A DNA stretch of 6,671 nt from CAYLNH01 sp964384625 (GTDB lineage: Bacteria; Verrucomicrobiota; Lentisphaeria; JABSQK01). The translations under genes were made by a program, and so were the position numbers. Of the stretch, positions 6,628 through 6,671 are shown in pieces; position 1 is the stretch's first letter, and every line of letters starts with the position of its first letter. The stretch lies in NCBI GenBank assembly GCA_964384625.1, contig CAYLNH010000342.1, positions 1 through 6,671 on the forward strand, written 5' to 3'. Under the pieces are notes generated by a model. The model did no database searches and had not been told where the DNA came from. It saw only the letters and a program-made list of their open reading frames with translations.

Positions 6628-6671
6628 GTCGCGGTAGGGACTGCCCATTACGGGCAGCCCCCCGCACAGAT
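6628..6671 (-). mobile_element. 3' end of a group II intron (domain VI), partial
   Basis: On the minus strand 6665-6631 folds into a domain VI hairpin. GCGG (6665-6662) pairs with CCGC (6634-6631). GGGG (6661-6658) pairs with UCCC (6636-6639 read in reverse), and CUGCCC (6657-6652) with GGGCAG (6646-6641) around the loop GUAAU. Unpaired A6635 lies on the 3' side, exactly seven bases before GAC at 6630-6628, matching the usual branch-point distance and the terminal AY of group II introns. The UGUG just before the hairpin suits the domain V-VI linker. Domain V and any intron-encoded reverse transcriptase would lie beyond 6671. The fold is seen directly; the class cannot be told. Confidence 0.7.

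Noticed and set aside
6602..6671. Class C group II intron inserted after a terminator
   Set aside because: The hairpin is on the 3'-exon side of the intron, whereas class C targets lie in the 5' exon; the class is left open.

Overview
The window is GC-rich bacterial DNA. It holds a two-gene minus-strand unit of carbohydrate-utilisation type, a divergent plus-strand gene, and the end of a mobile intron. Three things suggest a PVC-group bacterium (Lentisphaerota, Planctomycetota or Verrucomicrobiota): a very large secreted DUF6067/GH123-like protein, its pairing with a GntR regulator carrying a LacI-type sensor, and heptamer repeats in the spacers. This placement is inference from gene content; there is no rRNA or other marker.

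Layout: positions 1-74 are an almost perfect 7-bp tandem array, cut by the window edge. Positions 95-4087 (minus) encode a 1330-residue exported protein with a signal peptide, a CBM9-like domain, Ig-like modules, a GH123/DUF6067-like barrel and a C-terminal beta domain. The spacer 4088-4237 is largely period-7 repeats (two more arrays) plus two small hairpins. Positions 4238-5371 (minus) encode a GntR/LacI-hybrid repressor. The spacer 5372-5629 has an AT-rich, palindrome-rich operator/promoter next to the repressor start and a large GC-rich hairpin further on. Positions 5630-6583 (plus) encode a fusion of a GyrI/AraC-type effector-binding domain with a GrpB/UPF0157 nucleotidyltransferase-like domain. 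Positions 6628-6671 fold as domain VI of a group II intron on the minus strand, so the intron (and any reverse transcriptase) lies to the right of the window.

How the parts fit: the repressor probably senses a sugar or a breakdown product and controls itself, and possibly the secreted hydrolase-like protein transcribed just after it. The effector-binding/GrpB gene is divergent and shows no clear functional tie to the pair. The most unusual observations are the shared heptamer family on both sides of the hydrolase gene, the intron 3' end with a textbook branch-point geometry, and the effector-binding/GrpB fusion. I saw no wholly new system.
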